A DNA stretch of 64,000 nucleotides from Glandiceps talaboti (taxonomy: Eukaryota > Hemichordata > Enteropneusta > Spengelidae), in the NCBI RefSeq assembly GCF_964340395.1, contig NC_135551.1, positions 31,800,455 to 31,864,454 of the forward strand, read 5' to 3'. The notes under the pieces were generated by a model. That model was not told where the DNA came from. It was given only the letters and a program-made list of their open reading frames with translations, and did not search any database. Positions 23,901 to 36,700 of the stretch are shown here, piece by piece. Position 1 is the first letter of the stretch. Every line of letters starts with the position of its first letter. Made by a program: the position numbers and the translations under genes.

Positions 23901-26900
23901 AACTGCAGATGTACATGCACATTGATGTGTGTTCACATCTATTTTGGATTGTCTTGTCGTGATTGTGTAACCATGCATGTATTGATGACGATAATTATTA
24001 ATGCTTTGGTTGACCTTTTTGCTGTTATACATGCATGCTAGCATGTTGGTGTAACGTTTCATTATTGTAGTATAGTTAAATATTACAAGGGTAACTCAGG
24101 ACTATTGCCTAAAAAAGATCTGGATGACTACATTTTTAAAGTCGTAAATTTATCCAGATGCTCCTTTTGTGTTTTCCCATATGTCACAATTCAGTGTTTC
24201 TTGCTGGTATACACATGTAGAAGGTACATTTTATCCAAGTTCACAAGGTATTTTAAAATACTGGGTTCACCATCAGAATTATGGTGCAATGTATGAGAAA
24301 CCGTGCCAGGTTTACCAGATTTCCCATTTATTTTCAAACCTTAGAATAGCACACATAGCTGAATATACATGTATTGTAGGTGTGGTATTATTTACAATAG
24401 CAGTATAATATTCATTTGATTTGCAGACTTTTCACCTAGACTGTACATGAATGCCCACCATTACTAAGCACCATCTCATACAGAAGAGTTAAGCTGAATT
24501 AAATTCAAATAAGTAGTGAGCATTGTCCATTTCAGAATAACAGTGACAAAGAACAAATCTGTACTTTTGACGTATATAGTATAATTACTGTGTGGAGTAT
24601 AAAGGTTTTCTGTTTTGTCATGAGCATTGTAACAATATAAATTCCAAATTTGTATAAATTTATGCATAGCAACGGATACTTGAAATGTGACTTACAGAAT
24701 GTATTGACCTCAATATCAGTGACCTACTTTTCACAGGACCAGTAAACTAGTGCAACATATTCAAAGTATTTTGACTATTGCAGCCCATAATTTTAGGTCT
24801 CTGTCTTTTCAGCTACATGTACCTGGAGAAACTTAATTGATAATTTGATATTAGAATGAAAATGACAGTAATGTGTTATAGAACAATAATTCATCATAAT
24901 GCAGCATTGACTACATGCAAGTTATCTACAGCATTGCCTTCAGGCCATGCAAAGTAGCTTAATCATAAGTTATGGCTGTAGATATGGCAATTGCTATGTA
25001 GGTGATACAGGGCAAGTATCAGACACAGTCATGCATTACTATTTGTAGCGAATTTCCTTTTTGTCTACAATACACCTGCTACCTGTTAGTATTAGCCTCA
25101 GGTAGTTTTCCTAAGCTGCAAAATACTTGTGTGCAAAAAGTTTCTTTGTTCATGTACTTTACGTTACAAGTACAAGTATTAAATGTCTTACATTTATTAA
25201 TTTTTTGTATTTAGTCCCATTTTATGTGCTAGGCTCTCAGTAGAAATGGCTGGTCAGTAGTTTTAGAAATCCACTAAATATGACCAAAATTGTAGAATAT
25301 ACAACTTAGCTTTCTAAGGGTGAACTGATACTGTATCTGTCTTGAATTAAGCTGAAAAAAAAATCAATTTATTAAAAAGTGGAAGTTTAAGCTATGACAT
25401 TTGAGAAAGAAAGATTGCTGAGTTGTTTGAGTTGTTTTTTTACTGTATCTCCATTGACTCCCAAATGACAGATATTCCACAAATTTCAATTTTGGTCTTG
25501 CCTGATGTTTGTGTGGAGTACATGTATACTATAAATACTATAATATGTACAAGTCCATCATCGTGTGTGTTGGTGTCACATGATAGTAAAATCATGATGG
25601 CAGTAAATCACCCAATGGAAAGGAGTATACAGATCATTTTGATTATCTATAGAGAGACTGATGCCATGGCAATGCAAGGCCTGAGGAAACTAACACACAA
25701 ATACCTCACAAAATGAGAAAGAATCTGTATCAGTGATTTGAATCACTTCTAGACTGATGTCGGAATGGTCAAATGCTTTGATGTTAGCTAAGTTCTATTT
25801 TGTAGGCTGACGCCACACTCAAAACCCAGACATGTAATTTATGTTTCATCATTATGCTACACTATTTGCTATTAACAATATGCCAAAGTAATGCTGTAGT
25901 TTCCTTTCTCTGGTAAAGCTATAGATAAGATTGTTAATTTTGAAAGGCTTTCAAACCCTAGTTGTATTTCCATGTTGGCATCCCACCTCCGGTGTTCCAA
26001 GCAATCACTACATTTTGAATTTTTGTGTGGTACGTGTAAGATAGTAAATGCAATTGCATCTCAAGTACTTACAAGTAAAATGGCTTGAGAAGATGGATGG
26101 GGGAGGGGGGGGGGGAGATCTGTAGGTGCTCAATGTTGATAGTTTTCAGGAAGGTTTCATCTAGACAGACACTAAAGCATTTTGACACTGCTCTCTATTA
26201 CTAGGCTGTAAATAGACAGTAACTTTAGTAAGATACTGATATATCATGTCATTCAGCTCTCATCAGGCATCTCTGATGTGATATCTGATGAAGTGTCTCA
26301 ACACATGTATTGTAATTTACAGACTACCCTCTATTTGTAAACAAATTTTCATGTTGTGTAAAGTGATATAATAAATGTGTTTACTGTTAAAATGATATTA
26401 CACGTATCTAAGTCTCTGGGTTTTTCTTGTAGTTGCAAGTCATGATATAGTTTGGGAATAGAGGAACACCAAATATAGTGAGAGGTGCATGTATGTTCTA
26501 AAAATGAGTGCCGAGATTCTTCAGTGATCACATCTACTGAAACGATGGAACTTGACACCTCTTGATACAAGCACTTGTAATGTTAGCATATATGTAGGAG
26601 GATAGAAAGTCATGATTATATAGATATTAACACATCTAGATAGATAGGTACCATGATATCATTCAGTTTTATCTCATCTGAGATCAGGTTTAAACTTAGT
26701 CTGTTTACTGATGTTGGCAACTACCAACTACCATTCTGAAATTAGAATTTGATTCTCCTGTCTGTACCACATCCACGAACAGACTAATGCAAACTGTTCA
26801 ATGTAATGAATCCAACAATGGATTATAGCAAGATGTGTTTTGACAGTTCCAGCAACAACAACAAAAAAATAATACAAAAAATACACATTAATACATATAT

Positions 26901-29900
26901 GAGATGGATATACAATGTATTATCAGTAACTTCTCAATAAAGTACAGGTTTTCTGATAATGTTCTGTAGGGTATGCAATCATGTGATATCCTTCTTTCTG
27001 GGAATTTGTACTGTGTAACCTAATTTTGAAACATGTGCTTTGAAATTGTACTTGTCTGCTCAATTGAGCCCACCATTCATACAGGTTCCCTTGAGTTGAT
27101 GTAACGGACAAGATATCTATACAGTAAATGTGTAATCGACTAATTGTACTATTTATGCATGTACATTGTATATAGCATTATTCCTTCCTCTGAGTCAAGC
27201 AGACTACAGCCTGGCATTTGTGAAATTCAGTGAGATTTACACAGTGACAGTAGATATAATAATGTGAGTTTTATATGGGACTTTCACACATGTTGCTGAA
27301 AGCACTTCACAATTATTACGTACATGTATGGCATGGACCTATAATCACACAGCACCTATTTATACTTCTCAAGTTCTAGTGGAACTTATGAACATATAGC
27401 TATGAGTTTGTGAATATCAATTAATCAGAAATATTTATTAAATATTATAAGTGCCTAATTTCAGTACACAGTTATGCTCACAGTGCTAAACAAGGAAAAC
27501 CTAAATAGATGTGTTTAAATGCCACTGCAAAGAAAGAGATTAGTCTTTCCCTGAATTTATCAAGATTATGTGACTGACAAGATGAACTGAGATCAAGGAA
27601 GTGTTGTCCTGAATATGCTACCTTTATATCCAGATACCTTAGCTAGACTAGTGTGGTACCTATACTACAGATACCTTAGCTAGACTAGTGTGCTACCTTA
27701 TATCCAGATACCTTAGCTAGACTAGTGTGGTACCTATACTACAGATACCTTAGCTAGACTAGTGTGGTACTATACTACAGATACCTTAGCTAGACTAGTG
27801 TGCTACCTTATATCCAGATACCTTAGCTAGACTAGTGTGCTACCTATACTACAGATACCTTAGCTAGACTAGTGTGGTACCTATACTACAGATACCTTAG
27901 CTAGACTAGTGTGGTACCTATACTACAGATACCTTAGCTAGACTAGTGTGGTACCTATACTACAGATACCTTAGCTAGACTAGTGTGCTACCTTATATCC
28001 AGATACCTTAGCTAGACTAGTGTGGTACCTTATATCCAGATACCTTAGCTAGACTAGTGTGGTACCTTATATCCAGATACCTTAGCTAGACTAGTGTGCT
28101 ACCTTATATCCAGATACCTTAGCTAGACTAGTGTGCTACCTTATATCCAGATACCTTAGCTAGACTAGTGTGCTACCTATACTACAGATACCTTAGCTAG
28201 ACTAGTGTGCTACCTTATATCCAGATACCTTAGCTAGACTAGTGTGCTACCTATACTACTATTCATATAAGAATTAGGACTACAATATCTACATGTATCT
28301 CTCTGTCCTACAAGATGATTTAGATTATTATAAGATGTATAAAAGATTGGATTAAAATTTCACTCATGGACTCTACTAAGGTTTATGTTGTTTCCACCCA
28401 GTTTTATGCAAGGAAGATTTGAAGATGAATTAATTAGTATTGGCATGGGTTGAATTGTTTACATCATAGGATTAAATTTGAAGATGAACTTAGATCAGGG
28501 AAGTGTTCACAAACATACATCAAAATACTTGTACGTGCCATGATATTGAATAATCAATAGCATCGTGACTACGATATATATCACTCTGTCCTTCAAGATG
28601 GTAAAGATTACTGTAACTTGTAAGATGTGAGATTGAAACTTCACTCACTTGTCATTATTATGGTATCCACCATGTTTTATGCAGTTTCTATCTATTATGT
28701 TAAGAGGATTTGAAGGTAAATTAATTATTACTGGCAAAGGTTGACTGATTTACATTGATTAGATTTTATGTTAATTAGAAGATATGATTAGCAAATAATT
28801 GAATAGAATTTTTATTATTGATATATGATATGTAATTACCATAATTTTGTATTCTTATGTTTAAATACGCACACTTTTGGAAAGTGTTACTGGTAGATTG
28901 TTCATAAATTTATCCTGTGTTGTGATACACATTATCTTCTTTCTTTTGATGTGTATCTGATCAGATTGATTGACGCAATATAGTGGTCAATAAATAAGTC
29001 TGGAGGACATATTGAAAACAGGGAGATCACATCTCTTTACAGATATTTATTTAAGATTTAGTTAGTATGTAGCTTTAAAGATAATTTTTGTACTTGTTTT
29101 GAGCTGAAATAATGATAAATTAACACCTAGAGAAACAGGATATGAATAACGGAGTCTGAGAGAACACTTCTTTATCTCTTTCAAATTTCTCAATATGTAG
29201 ATTGTTTGAAGAAAATATAAATATGGCCAACATCATTCTGTAATTAATCTGTTCAAATTTTAAGCTTTGAGATACTTCTGTCACATTATTATAGATTTAA
29301 TTGTGAGTACTTTGTTTGCATAGGTAGTGCAAAGACAGCTGTAAGATGTCACTGCTTGGTTTACAGGAAATGCATGTCAGCAGTTATTGATTACAGTATA
29401 TCAAGATTAATTAAAGATGTGAAGGTACAAATCTGTCAGTGTACAGTGTATAATCCTGAGATCTGTATGCATCACACAAGATGAAGACATTGAGTCTGGG
29501 CTAATCATTCCAGATCTATTGAGATCAGTCTTACACGAGATGAAGATGGTGTCTGGTCAAACATTAGATGATGCCAACAACTGATGGCACCGTGTAGACT
29601 GTGATTACCATCATAATACCATGTAACATACATGTATACACGTATTACAATACAATGTATCATTGTAATCCTGTAACGATATCAGACCAAAAACAGCAGG
29701 ATTTTTTATAAACGTTCTTTTCTTCCATCAGCAATTTCAATTTTATATGCCAGGGAACTTTAATTTCATGTTTATGTTGCGAACGTTGTCTTTATAGCTG
29801 TTATCTTATCCAGTTCCCATTTTAACTTGCTGTTGATCAGCACTGCACTGTCTCTGTAATTTTAGCCTGTCTTGTTGTGATCTATGTTCTCTGATTATTG

Positions 29901-32900
29901 TATATGTCAATTTTTGACCTGAGTGACTGAAACTTGATTTTTCCGTATATACACTGTTGACAATAAAGTTATTTCTATTTCTATATTTATATAATGCTCC
30001 CCAGGGGAAGTGGTGGGAAAGCATAACAGATAATGGTTTTCATAGAGGTATGTGCTGGTGGTCACGGGTGTAATGATCAAAAAAGGACTGTTGGCATATT
30101 TTTTGAATTTAAGTAGTATTTAAAATGTTTGTTAACTACGGGTTTGGGAGGTATGGCCAAAGTGAAAACGTCTACCAATATACAATGTATAATCCCAAAA
30201 CAGATCCATTGCTATGAGTTTTCAGGAAAAAATCCTCCAGTTATGTACCTGTACATGTACCTTTAGTCTGATGCTGTGAAGGTATTTCTAAAGCATGGAA
30301 ACATTTCCCCATCTTATTGATCCCATGATGTTTATGGAATTTCAGATGAAAAATTGACCCATGTTTAGTGATTTTTTCATGAAAAATTGACCCATTTGGG
30401 CAACACGTACCCAAACACATTCCATTTTAAGTTATTGTTGATCATCTCCATTTGATACAACCTCACAGAAACCTATAATCTTGTCTTTTGTAGAGAATAA
30501 ATCTATTTAGATTATTGATATGGGTCAAGTCACTCTAACATACACACATGTCCAGTAATACGCAACAACATTAATTACAAAGGTTGTTAAAACGACATTT
30601 AAAAATAAAATATTGATACTTTTCAAATCTAAATACCAACCAAGGTATTGGATTTTTAAGAACTGTTACAGAAGAGAATGCATACTATTTGACTTATTTT
30701 CCCCTTTGTAATAATAGCCTGTTTACTGCACTGTTGAGATACATCATTGAGTCCTAACTCAATTGATTACAAGGGCTGGGAAGTACAACCAGCTAATGAT
30801 GTATCTCAACAGTGCAGTAAACAGACTATAGGGCTGGGAAGTATAACCAGCTAATGATGTATCTCAACAGTGCAGTAAACAGACTATAGGGCTGGGAAGT
30901 ACAACCAGCTAATGATGTATCTCAACAGTGCAGTAAACAGACTATAGGGCTGGGAAGTACAACCAGCTAATGATGTATCTCAACAGTGCAGTAAACAGGC
31001 TATAGGGCTGGGAAGTGCAACCAGCTAATGATGTATCTCAACAGTGCAGTAAACAGACTATAGGGCTAGGGGGTACAACCAGCTAATGATGTATCTCAAC
31101 AGTGAAGTAAACAGACTATAGGGCTGGGAAGTACAACCAGCTAATGATGTATCTCAACAGTGAAGTAAACAGACTATAGGGCTAGGAGGTACAACCAGCT
31201 AATGATGTATATCAACAGTGCAGTAAACAGGCTATAGGGCTGGGAAGTACAACCAGCTAACGATGTATCTCAACAGTGCAGTAAACACATAAAACAGGCT
31301 ACCTCCTAGACTGTCGACAGTCGCTCGCGCCTTTTTTGCCCAAAGTTTTATCTAAACTCCGATCCCGCGCAACACTAGTCTAATCGCAAATTGAGGGCCG
31401 AAGGCCCGAGGTCGAGGGCCGAAGGCCCGAGCCTTCGCAATACGGCCCTCGAAATCAGTTTGCGATTATACTATTACTAGTGTTGCGCCGGACCGGAGTT
31501 TAGATAAAACGTATGGAAAAAAGGCGCGAGCGACTGTCGACAGTCTAGCTACCTCCCTAAATTCTACTCATTAATTTTATGAATAGAGATAGATAAATAG
31601 CAGTCATGTTACAATGTAAATAATTATTACATGCTATCAACATAGTAAGCTCATTATTGTAATTGTCATAGGGAAAGTTATATAATTTATTAACCATTTT
31701 GACTGATAGTGATAATCTTTGTGTAATAAGCTGTGTTGATAACAGATATGATTTTATCACCTGTTTTTAATTATGATGTAAATACTGCCATATTTGTAAC
31801 TTCATACCTTCAAATTAAAATACATCTGTGTTCAATCCAATGTCATCCAATGTATTAAATTTTAAGTTTTTGTTCCAAACACAAACTTGAAAAAAAATTT
31901 TTGACCACATTTACTTCAGTCTTTGCAAGAATAATTAAACAAAGACAAAAAAAAAATCAAAAAAAAAATCAGGGAACAATTTTCAAGTGTATGTTTGAAA
32001 CAAAAGCATAACTTCATACCTAGGGTACTATCATTTGTTGTATATTCTGACTTGACTTCTAGTTCTACATGTAATCTGATTAAAATCTGATTTGGTGAAT
32101 ACAGCTCCACATCTTTATTTACCTCTAACTCCTTTGATTATTGTTATTGGTCTGGGATTTCAATCTTCTGGAAGTGAGATCCTTCTTTCCACTCCCTGAA
32201 CAACAAAATGGAAATCAAACAACAATAATCATAACAAACAGAACAGATCCAAGATGTAGTTGTTTGTCGAAAGAAAAAAAATAACTGTGATAATTTGTTT
32301 ATTGATTACATTTTAACATATTACAAAAATTATATGTTTATGACTTAGCTATATAGCATCCCAGTTTTGTATTCACTAGCTAAAAGCTGAGAAATTTTTA
32401 TTAAAATTATGTATTACATGTTCATAAACTATATACAATTAGAAAATGTGAGACTGTCAAAGGGAAAGGACCTCTCACCATGCGTGATGCAGAGTAACCT
32501 CAATAATTGGACTAAGTAAGTCACTTGAGAGGAAATAGTTATCCAATCTCCATCAGAAACTGACAAAGTAAAGGTGCAGTCTTTGTTGTATTCTGACAGG
32601 TCATGTTAATTGTGCAGTGAAGTAATTTGATTTATGAAGTACATTTGTATCTAGCTGTCTCACCTCTCCTTCTCACCCTAGCTTAGATATGTCAGTGGTC
32701 AATGACATTATAACCTACAACTGGTGTTGTAGTAATGTTATATTTGATATACCGTATACTTACAGTGGCTAATAGTACATTTTAGATTCCTGTAAAAGGC
32801 TGTATTAACATTTAACAAGCATTAATTTTAAATTTATGTTAAAAGGTTCATACCATGTGTATTTATATGTGTAAAAATGTATAATGCACTTCCAGAACAA

Positions 32901-33699
32901 TTGTTATATTGTGATAGGTAATTTTATACATTTGGATATGAGTCTCTTTGAAATAACTTTGTTGTACAGACTTCAGCTCTGCATTCAATATCTAAAATCT
33001 CAGAAGTGGAAATGGTGTTATTTCATACACATGTATTATTATGATAAGGACCAAGTGCCATATGCTTTTCTTTTGAACTTCAAACACAACACAACACAAC
33101 ACAACACAACACAACACAACACAACACAACACAACACAACACAACACAACTGTCAACACAACACAACACAACACAACTGTCAACACCACACAACACAACA
33201 CAACACAACACAACACAACACAACACAACACAACACAACACAACACCCACCCCACAATACAAATAAATGAATTCAATTTATATTACTTTATAGTGAACAC
33301 TTCACTAGAACTATAATTGTATCATAGTAACTAGTGACCATGTATGTTATATATAGATTGGCATGGCCATGAACATGTACATGTAGGCATATAGATGTTT
33401 ATTTTTGTCTTCATATGGTGTATGAGTCATTTTAGACTTAGAGCTGCAATATAGGTTTTTAAGTTGTAACATTCAACATAACAAATTGTAGGCTTTATTT
33501 AGAGGCTCAGATTAGATTAGGATTAAAATTTGGGGTTATAGAAAAACTGTTGTTGGCAGAGCTGTAGCAAAGAATACACAAAGATTGATATATATTTCAG
33601 CTTTACATTTCAGATTTCAAACGACCCAGTAAAAGTCACAAGTGACAAAATACAATAAATAAATAAATAAATAAATAAATGAATGAATAAATAAATGAA

Positions 33700-33766
<67 letters not shown>

Positions 33767-36700
33767 ATGAATAAAAGCAAACATGGTCTTATCTAATCCT
33801 TATAAAGCCACCGTGACTGTAGTTATAAGATTATAACACTTATACCAGAACCTTAATTAAATCATTGTAATCATGATGGGTCTTATATGAAAGACCTGCT
33901 AGATGACAGAAATCTCAAGTGTATGTCTATAGTCTGTTGTTGAACATAATATAGCTGATAACTTTATGTTATACATGTTGAATACTATTACACCAAAGCA
34001 ATCTGATATGTAAATGATGGTTGTCATAGTGACAATAATTTAGGAAATTATCAGTGAGCTTTAAGATTGAGTATGAATGTTTCCTTTTTCTGATTAGATA
34101 TTTTATCATATGGTGCAATTAGACTGCAAATATTCACTACTAACTACTACTAGGGTACTGTATGTTGAATACTGGAGATTGAGAGATATTGGTTTCTAGC
34201 TATTCTTAGCTTCATTTGCATTCACTCAGTTTTGATTTGACGTTGAGTTTAGACAGTTAATGGTTATCGTGAAGGCCTAATTCATACTATTATATGGGTA
34301 ACTTGTCATTTTGGCGCCTGTCCGTTTTGGCCCAAGACATTTCGGCCTCACCCTAGCCATTTGGCACTGTACCCAAGATGGTTAGGGTTAAGGTTAAGGT
34401 TAGGGTTAGGAGTTAGAGTTACATTGCAGGGTTAGTTTATGAAAGAAGGACCACAATAATTAATTAGTAATGCTGATTTGTCTTGGGCAATGGTGGCAAA
34501 TCATCTTGGGTAGTGGTGCCAAAACATCTAGGACAGAAACGATCAGGTGCCAAAATGTTTAGAAAGCCATTATGTACTAGATTTTACTGCTGAACATATT
34601 AATGAGCAAAAATGAAGTGCAGTCAACTACAATTTACTTTTAAACAGACATAGCATGATACAGAAAGATGTCCATTTTGTCAAAGGAAAAAAACCTTTTG
34701 GCGGTATTATTAAATGAGTGATAAAGTATATGTATGTTTTCTGATCAGTGGCAACCTTGTAATAGCTTCACATCACCTATATCCAGTGGTATTTCCTTGT
34801 TTTATTTATTGTAGTAATTGAAATTTCTTGAAATCTTGAGTGCAAATGATGTCACGTTCAGGTTGCTGCCTACATGTATGCATCATTTGTACAGGCAAAA
34901 AGAAACCCATGTGCAGCAAAGGTCAACTAAACCTGGCATCTTCATTTTGCACCACTACTCTTCAACAGCCACCAGAGAATGTTATTCTTATAAGATTCAT
35001 CTAGCAAGACTGATTGACAGAACATTTGATTTTTTAAACGTGTATCTTATAGATATTTTGGGGACTTTGTGTTTTCAGCAAATTGGAATATTCAAATCCC
35101 CCATGGTTAAGATTACTTTTAAACTTATACTAGTCCTTATTGATACAGCAAAGCTCATGGACAAGTGTAACAACTACTGGTACAGTGTTTCTTGAATTGT
35201 TTTCTTTTGCAAACATACATTTATTAATGAACAAGTAGATTCATATTCCATTATTTTACAGACTTGATCTCAGTTGAAGTAATAGTGTACAATATAAAAA
35301 AAGTTATATAGAAACACAAGTATCTTGTGGATAGAAAGGTCAGTTGACATACAAAATGTCATGCTCAGTACATGTATTTCATAGTTTGAGCGTTTTGGTT
35401 TCATGCCTGCATTTGTAAAGCATGATCAGATATATAATATATTAATAACATATTTTCACTTCCTCATTCTGTATACAGATCAGTATACTATGTGGTGCTA
35501 CAAGACTGGGTCACTTTGGTCGTAGTCAGTTTTACATTGCATTGAAGTTGATTGCTGCAGTTCAGAGTGGTTTGCCTGTCAGATTAGAGAGTTTAAACTC
35601 AGGAATGGAAGTACCTTTGCCAAAATTGCAGCAAACGAAAGGGGATCAAGGTAAGATTCAAAGTGCAAGAACCAGGAAACCAATATGAATACTATGCACA
35701 AACAATGGAATGGTTTTGGACTTAACAAACATCCACTGTCTTAAAAATGTTTGAGCTATCTAGTTGTGGAGTATCTGCACAGTACAGTTGACAAACTTTA
35801 TAAACATATGTTGTATACCTAAACATTTTATTTTATTTTTTTTGTTGGAATTTTGTATCCTGTTTCCCTATTTTTGCTTTTCAAATTGTTTGAGTGTTAT
35901 AGTTAAAACATTAAAACATGGCATTACACTACGTATATATTACAATACATAACATGTATTTAATAGTATTACCAGTTGTACCAAGTTGCAAACATAGCAC
36001 TCCACCTAGTGTAATGTATGCAGTGAAAAACTGAGACTCGTATACAAGTTCATGTAAAATGTGTGTATTAGGTAGTAAACTAGTGAATCTTCATTACTTG
36101 TGGCCATAAATGTGCTACATCATGTACCAATGACAGTGTATGCGGCATCATATACCAATGACAGTGTATGCAGCACCCTCAAGTCCAAATGAACAAGTGT
36201 GATTCACAAACAAATTGACATACATACATACATAAATTCATAACCTAATATTCCTTCTGGAACTTAAAGGCACCAACTCATTTAAACAAGTTAGATTGAC
36301 CACCATTCTTTCTACGATAACACTCTCGCAAAAATGTTTTGATCAGTTTTCCTTTATCCTTTTGAATCTTTGTAACGTTTTCAAATATGGTCTTGTGATG
36401 GAAAATCGACCTTCTTGAACTTTTCATCCACAAACATCACTTGTTTTGTCAAAGTTTCATTTGAGGACCTCACAACATGTTCATCCCAGCTGATAGTTCT
36501 CTTCTTGATGTATTAAGTGATTTTCTCTGCTTTACTAAATTGACAAAATCTTTTCATTTCTGTATTTCCATGCCCAGTTGATATTTTCAGCACTGGTATC
36601 TCCATCATTTTTCAATCTTTTTATTAAAGGTTAGGTAGACATGTATGTAGACAACTAGATATACATCTACTATAGATTCTGTATAGACCTGCATTTTATT

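Larger units (their letters stand above)
19591..35478 (+). other. REPS intron 1 (15.9 kb)
   Basis: GTAAGT donor and GTATACAG acceptor. AT-rich, with no supported protein gene inside. It holds a TTG/CTG tract (20.9 kb), 39/42-bp, 37-bp and 58-bp minisatellites, a LINE tail (29.7 kb), three foldback elements (30.7, 31.3 and 34.3 kb) and simple repeats at 33.1 and 33.7 kb. The open frame at 34818-35195 (125 codons) resembles nothing I know and lacks coding character. Confidence 0.9.

Noticed and set aside
32884-33276. HNTTQ/CVVLC repeat proteins
   Set aside because: Products of the pentanucleotide microsatellite on both strands.
34379-34413. True telomere or chromosome end
   Set aside because: Only a few irregular TTAGGG-like words inside a foldback element, with unique intronic DNA on both sides.
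34818-35195. 125-codon + strand frame in intron 1
   Set aside because: No recognised domain, no coding-like composition, and no splice phase linking it to REPS; probably chance.
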